From Nematostella vectensis (Eukaryota > Cnidaria > Anthozoa > Actiniaria > Edwardsiidae), in assembly GCF_932526225.1 (NCBI RefSeq), contig NC_064040.1, forward strand, positions 1,548,501 through 1,612,500: 64,000 bases of DNA. Reading direction: 5' to 3'. The translations under genes were made by a program, and so were the position numbers. This document shows positions 59,101 to 64,000 of the stretch, in pieces; the first letter of the stretch is position 1; the number at the start of each line of letters is the position of its first letter. The notes under the pieces are model-generated. The model saw only the letters and a list, made by a program, of their open reading frames with translations, had not been told where the DNA came from and did no database searches.

Positions 59101-61290
59101 ACAATTTGTCACGCAAGTGAATGGGCAAATGTCACAACTTGTACACTATTTGTCACGCAAGTGAATGGGCGAACGTCACAACTTGTACACTATTTGTCAC
59201 GCAAGTGACTGGGCAAATGTCACACCTTGTACACTATTTGTCACGCAAGAGACTGGGCGAACGTCACAACTTGTACACTATTTGTCACGCAAGTGAGTGG
59301 GCAAATGTCATCACTTGTACACTATTTGTCACGTAAGTGAGTGAGCAAACGTTACAACTTGTACATTATTTGTCCCGCAAGTGAGTGGGAGAACGTCATA
59401 ACTTGTACATTATTTGTCACGCAAGTGAATGGGCAAATGTCACAACTTGTACATTATTTGTCACGCAAGTGAGTGGGCAAATGTCATAACTTGTACACTA
59501 TTTGTCACGCAAGTGAGTGGGCGAACGTCATAACTTGTACACTATTTGTCACGCAAGTGAGTGGGCAAATGTCACAACTTGTACACTATTTGCCACGCAA
59601 GTGAGTGGGCGAACGTTACAACTTGTACACTATTTGTCACGCAAGTGAGTGGGCAAATGTCACACCTTTTACACTATTTGTCACACAAGTGAGTGGGCGA
59701 ACGTTACAACTTGTACACTATTTGTCACGCAAGTGAGTGGGCAAATGTCACACCTTTTACACTATTTGTCACACAAGTGAGTGGGCGAACGTTACAACTT
59801 GTACACTATTTGTCACGCAAGTGAGTGGGCAAATGTCACACCTTGTACACTATTTGTCGCGCAAGTGAGTGGGCGAACGTTACAACTTGTACACTATTTG
59901 TCACGCAAGTGAGTGGGCAAATGTCACACCTTGTACACTATTTGTCACACAAGTGAGTGGGCAAATGTCACACCTTGTACATTATTTGTCACGCAAGTGA
60001 GTAGGCAAATGTCACACCTTGTACACTATTTGTCACGCAAGTGAGTGGGCAAATGTCCCACCTTGTACACTATTTGTCACGCAAGTGAGTGGGCAAATGT
60101 CACACCTTGTACACTATTTGTCACGCAAGAGAGTGGGCGAACGTCACACCTTGTACACAATTTATCACGCAAGTGAGTGGGCAAATGTCACACCTTGTAC
60201 ATTATTTGTCACGCAAGTGACTGGGCAAATGTCACACCTTGTACACTATTTGTCACACAAGTGACTGGGCGAACGTCAGACCTTGTACACTATTTGCCAC
60301 GCAAGTGAGTGGGCAAATGTCACACCTTGTACACTATTTGTCACGCAAGTGACTGGGCAAATGTCACACCTTGTACACTATTTGTCACGCAAGTGAGTGG
60401 GCAAATGTCACAACTTGTACACTATTTGTCACGCAAGAGAGTCGGCGAACGTCACACCTTGTACACTATTTGTCACGCAAGTGAGTGGGCGAACGTTACA
60501 ACTTGTTCACTATTTGTCACGCAAGTGAGTGGGCAAATGTCACACCTTGTACACTATTTGTCACGCAAGTGAGTGGGCAAACGTCACAACTTGTACACTA
60601 TTTGTCACGCAAGTGAGTGGGCAAACGTCACAACTTGTACACTTTTTGTCACGCAAGTGAGTGGGCAAAGGTCACACCTTGTACACTATTTGTCACGCAA
60701 GTGAGTGGGCAAACGTCACAACTTGTACACTATTTGTCACGCAAGTGAGGGGGCAAACGTCACAACTTGTACACTATTTGTCACGCAAGTGAGTGGGCAA
60801 ATGTCACACCTTGTACACTATTTGTCACGCAAGTGAGTGGGCAAACGTCACAACTTGTACACTATTTGTCACGCAAGTGAGTGGGCAAACGTCACAACTT
60901 GTACACTATTTGTCACGCAAGAGAGTGGGCGAACGTCCAACTTGAACACTATTTGTCACGCAAGTGAGTAGGCAAATGTCACAGCTTGTACACTATTTGT
61001 CGCGCAAGTGAGTGGGCAAATGTCACACCTTGTACACTATTTGTCACGCAAGTGAGTGGGCAAACGTCACAACTTGAACATTATTTGTCACGCAAGTGAG
61101 TGGGCAAGTGTCACAGCTTGTACACTATTTGTCGCGCAAGTGAGTGGGCAAATGTCACACCTTGTACACTATTTGTCACGCAAGTGAGTGGGCAAATGCC
61201 ACACCTTGTACACTATTTGTCACGCAAGTGAGTGGGCAAATGTCACACCTTGTACACTATTTGTCACGCAAGTGAGTAGGCGAACGTCAC
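53139..61290. repeat. 44-bp satellite with higher-order structure, about 185 monomers
   Basis: The monomer is GTGAGTGGGCAAATGTCACA, CCTTGTACACTATTTGTCAC, GCAA. Variants (AACTT/ACCTT, GGCGAACG/GGCAAATG, ACTG/AGTG/AATG) recur in fixed order. The rare monomer with CACCATGTACACAATTTG appears at about 55792, 57420 and 59092, spacings of 1,628 and 1,672 bp, that is 37 and 38 monomers. A smaller 836-bp (19-monomer) repetition links 53655 and 54492. The short Cys/His/Tyr ORFs here are repeat translations. The array is one of the largest features in the window and has no coding content. Confidence 0.97.
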
Positions 61291-61299
61291 AGCCAGCGC

Positions 61300-64000
61300 A
61301 GGTTGAAGATTCTAAGTCAAGCAAAGAGAGGGAAAACCGATATTAATAATATCGTCTGTTGTTCTGAGTATATCTAATGTAATGATAGGGCATCTCTGGA
61401 AATAGGAACATTTTAACGCGTTTAAGAAATGGAATGGAAATAATTGTGTGCTGTTAACAGTTTTGTTTGGGACCGCCAAAATTCCCCAGATTTCTTAAGG
61501 TTTACTGTCACTGCGCAGCTGGCATCTCCTCGAGGTCAGAGACTTCACTAGCAGCTGTCATCCTACTGCCCTCATACCCCACACAGGTTCCTTTTCAAGA
61601 CTGATGAATAAGCACGTCTTTGTGTGAAGGCGGTAGCAAGAATGAATGTTGACATAAACAGTGTCTATGAAATGAGATGATGTCTAGGACTTTTATAAAA
61701 TTCTCTACATGAAAATAATTGGATAAACATCCAGAGTCGTACACTAGCGACAGTAAAATAAAAATAGAATTGTAGAATATGTAGCAGATGTAGATGTAGT
61801 AGATGAGTAGTTAGACAGAGTTTGCAGTAGATACATTATGCTCGAAATTTGACCATTATGCTTTTGAGCGTAACTCTAAAAATATCTCCATTATGCTCAA
61901 AATTATGCCCGTGTCGTACCGTTAAGCTATAGTGATGCTGTCAAAAAAATCACCCCTCTCCTCAAAAACAAAACTGTCCTTAAGCTTAGAACACAACACC
62001 CTTTGTATTTATTTAGTTGTAAAGTCCACAAGGCCACTTACAACGGGTTTTTTTTTTCAACTGATGTTAAAAGTATGTACATTACACCTAGTTAATGAAC
62101 AAATTCTTAATTCCGGATTATTTTCTCTTACATTTACATTTTTTTTCTACGCAAGGGAAAAAAGAAAAACATATATTATTTACCATTATTCTAAAATTAT
62201 GCTGACAACCTTTCCAGTATACTGGCATTATGCTGGATGCTCCGACTATGCCATAATGCTCGAAATTATGCCGGCATAATGACCCTAGTTTGCAAGAGTT
62301 TGGACTTTCAATCCGTTTTCGCGATAACACTATTTACTTTGGTCGGTGTCTCTGATATAATGAAACAATAAAATAAAGCACACAGTATCCGAAAAGCTAT
62401 ATGGCCTATATATTGTTTATTATTATGATTTGCTACCAAAGGACAAACATTCGCGCAATAAGGACAAACATTGACGCAATAAGATGGAAGTTTATAACGA
62501 CGGAAAAAAAAACAATAAAAAAACTCAGTCAAACAAATATTTTCATTTTAAGGGTTTTAGACAGGTCTTAGACCACGGCTTCAGTATTTAAGGCTGTCAC
62601 AGCTACAGTATATCAAGTTTTAGAATTGAAAATTATACGAAGAATTGATATAGGAACCTGATTTATAACGACAGAACACAGGCGCGGGCATCATTAGCTT
62701 ACAAGAGATTGGGCCTCACGTCATACAAACGTCACCCACTACACAGGTCGTGAGTGTTGCACGTAGACTATGCTAATGTATCTAGAATTTGAAATCCATT
62801 TCTTGGCAAATTAGACTATACGATATTGGAATACTATCAGTAAAAAGTGTCAAATATTTAGATAGGAAAAGGCAATCTTAAAACTTTTTAACCCGAGCAC
62901 ATTAATGATTTATTTTGACTAGGAAAGTTTTAGTCATACATTAAAAAAAAACATTGATTTATTTTGACTCGGAAAGTTTTAGTCATAAGGGAAATAATAA
63001 AATATTATTTGCAATATGTGCAGAAAGGACGAAATTTGGCGACGGAGAAAATACCCTTTTCTCGGTTATTTAATTTCGCCGATCTATTGTCTCTATTTTA
63101 TTAAAACAGAGCACGAAGATAAATAAAAGCGATTAATTTTATTTCCTCTAAAACATTTGTGAAAACAATTCCGAAAAATTTCCTTTTTATGCGCTTTGTA
63201 TTTTCTGCGACTTTCCGTCTTGAGTCAACACTACCGGTGAAGTCCCCCTAAATTAGCCCTTTGTTAGCTATACGTGCTCAAGGAATATTATTTTTTTTAT
63301 TTATGACATTCATATCAAGAGAGTCTAGAATACAAAATTAGAACAATATTTACTTTTGCAAAAAAAAAAAAATACTCGTCAACCCAAACGAAAGAGCATT
63401 TGACAACACACGGTTCTTTGTGCAAAACCCTTAAAAGCATGTATACAGCTGTGATGAGCTCTGCTTCTATCCTTGAATTAATATAATATAATGCAAAACG
63501 GGCGTTCTCTGTGTCTTTTATTTACAAAACATGTTTTCTCGATTGCCCTGGACAACTACCATGTGTTTTGTCTTTTTTGTGAAGAGTCTTCCCAATTCGT
63601 GCTTCCTCCAGATAGCCAGAGACCGGCTTTTAACCAAAAGCATGTTGTCATTTCAGAAGGAGTTGTGTCCTCTCATATCTGTTACGAGAGTCTAATTTGT
63701 TAATTCATCCAGTATCGTATCCTTGAAAGAAAAATATAATCTCCATTTGCTGGCGGGCTCTTTGCGCTTTGCGAATAAATAGAGATAACTGCTACGAAAC
63801 CCGCGGCGATTCCACTCTAATCGCAAAACTCCCCCGAACAATAAAAGTTTGTAAGAAGGCTAGCGTCGTTGTGGCTCTTTCTATTTCGGCAAACACCTCT
63901 GCTAGCCCGCTCCGATGCTTACTTCATTACAGTTCTATAACCAAAGTCGCCTTCTCGCTTTCTCCACTAGAGTTCTGTAACTGAAGTTTCCTTCTCGCTT
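61300..64000. other. AT-rich right end of the window
   Basis: Scattered inverted ATTATGCTCGAAATT motifs lie at 61835-62285 (probable MITE). A ~38-bp direct repeat (TAACCAAAGTCGCCTTCTCG then CTT, against TAACTGAAGTTTCCTTCTCG then CTT) is cut by the window edge. Short ORFs have no domains, and no gene is recognised. Confidence 0.4.
61835..62285. mobile_element. Probable MITE with ATTATGCTCGAAATT repeats
   Basis: ATTATGCTCGAAATTTGACC and CATTATGCTCAAAATTATGC on the left; CCATAATGCTCGAAATTATG and CCGGCATAATGACC on the right. The repeats are partly inverted and partly direct, so the boundaries are uncertain. Confidence 0.35.

Noticed and set aside
55663-60572. Recurrent 71-87-codon ORFs (CHASEWANV.. 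and similar)
   Set aside because: Repeat translations of the 44-bp satellite; they appear identically at each higher-order unit.
53139-61290. CRISPR-like array of regularly spaced repeats
   Set aside because: The monomers are head-to-tail without unique spacers, and the genome is eukaryotic in structure.

Overview
The window looks like an AT-rich, gene-poor, repeat-rich animal chromosome. Genes are split by introns with GT..AG borders, promoters carry TATA boxes, and minisatellites and small inverted-repeat transposons are abundant. There are no bacterial features. A cnidarian such as a sea anemone would fit, because several tiny genes encode signal-peptide precursors of short, probably amidated peptides. 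That placement is inference, and no species can be named from the sequence alone.

Layout. 332-5732 (+) is a four-exon gene for a four-pass membrane protein of the CD20/MS4A type, with every intron in phase 0. From 8.7 to 41.5 kb lies a dispersed family of six small secreted-peptide genes, called A to F here: A 8709, B 14065, C 21004, D 27426 and F 40868 on +, and E 36496 on -. Each first exon encodes a signal peptide, then a short peptide starting with Phe or Tyr, then a dibasic or Gly-basic processing site. Five of them then have a GT donor in exactly phase 0; gene C also carries a GTAAGT there but reads straight on. The second part of each gene encodes a short tail, and where I could find it the tail carries a Cys-x6/7-Cys pair. 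Five of the six have a TATA-like box 55-75 bp before the ATG. The tail exons of A, B, D and F are well supported. The tail of C is contiguous with its first exon, and that of E is tentative. 44.9-48.8 kb holds the exons of an acidic, repeat-containing protein that I do not recognise. Its frame is broken at several places.

The rest is mostly repeats. An 11-bp satellite (14.58-16.79 kb) grades into a 7-9-bp array and sits inside the intron of gene B. A (CCTTG)n array lies inside a 1.6-kb inverted repeat that is interrupted by a nested MITE. Many 26-90-bp minisatellites and several MITE families with clear terminal inverted repeats are present. From 53.1 to 61.3 kb runs an array of about 185 copies of a 44-bp monomer, organised into higher-order units of 37-38 monomers.

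The most interesting content is the peptide family. The precursor layout (signal, promoter spacing, intron phase, cysteine pair) is kept while the released peptide differs completely from gene to gene. That pattern suggests a diversifying set of signalling, defence or venom peptides; the function is not established.
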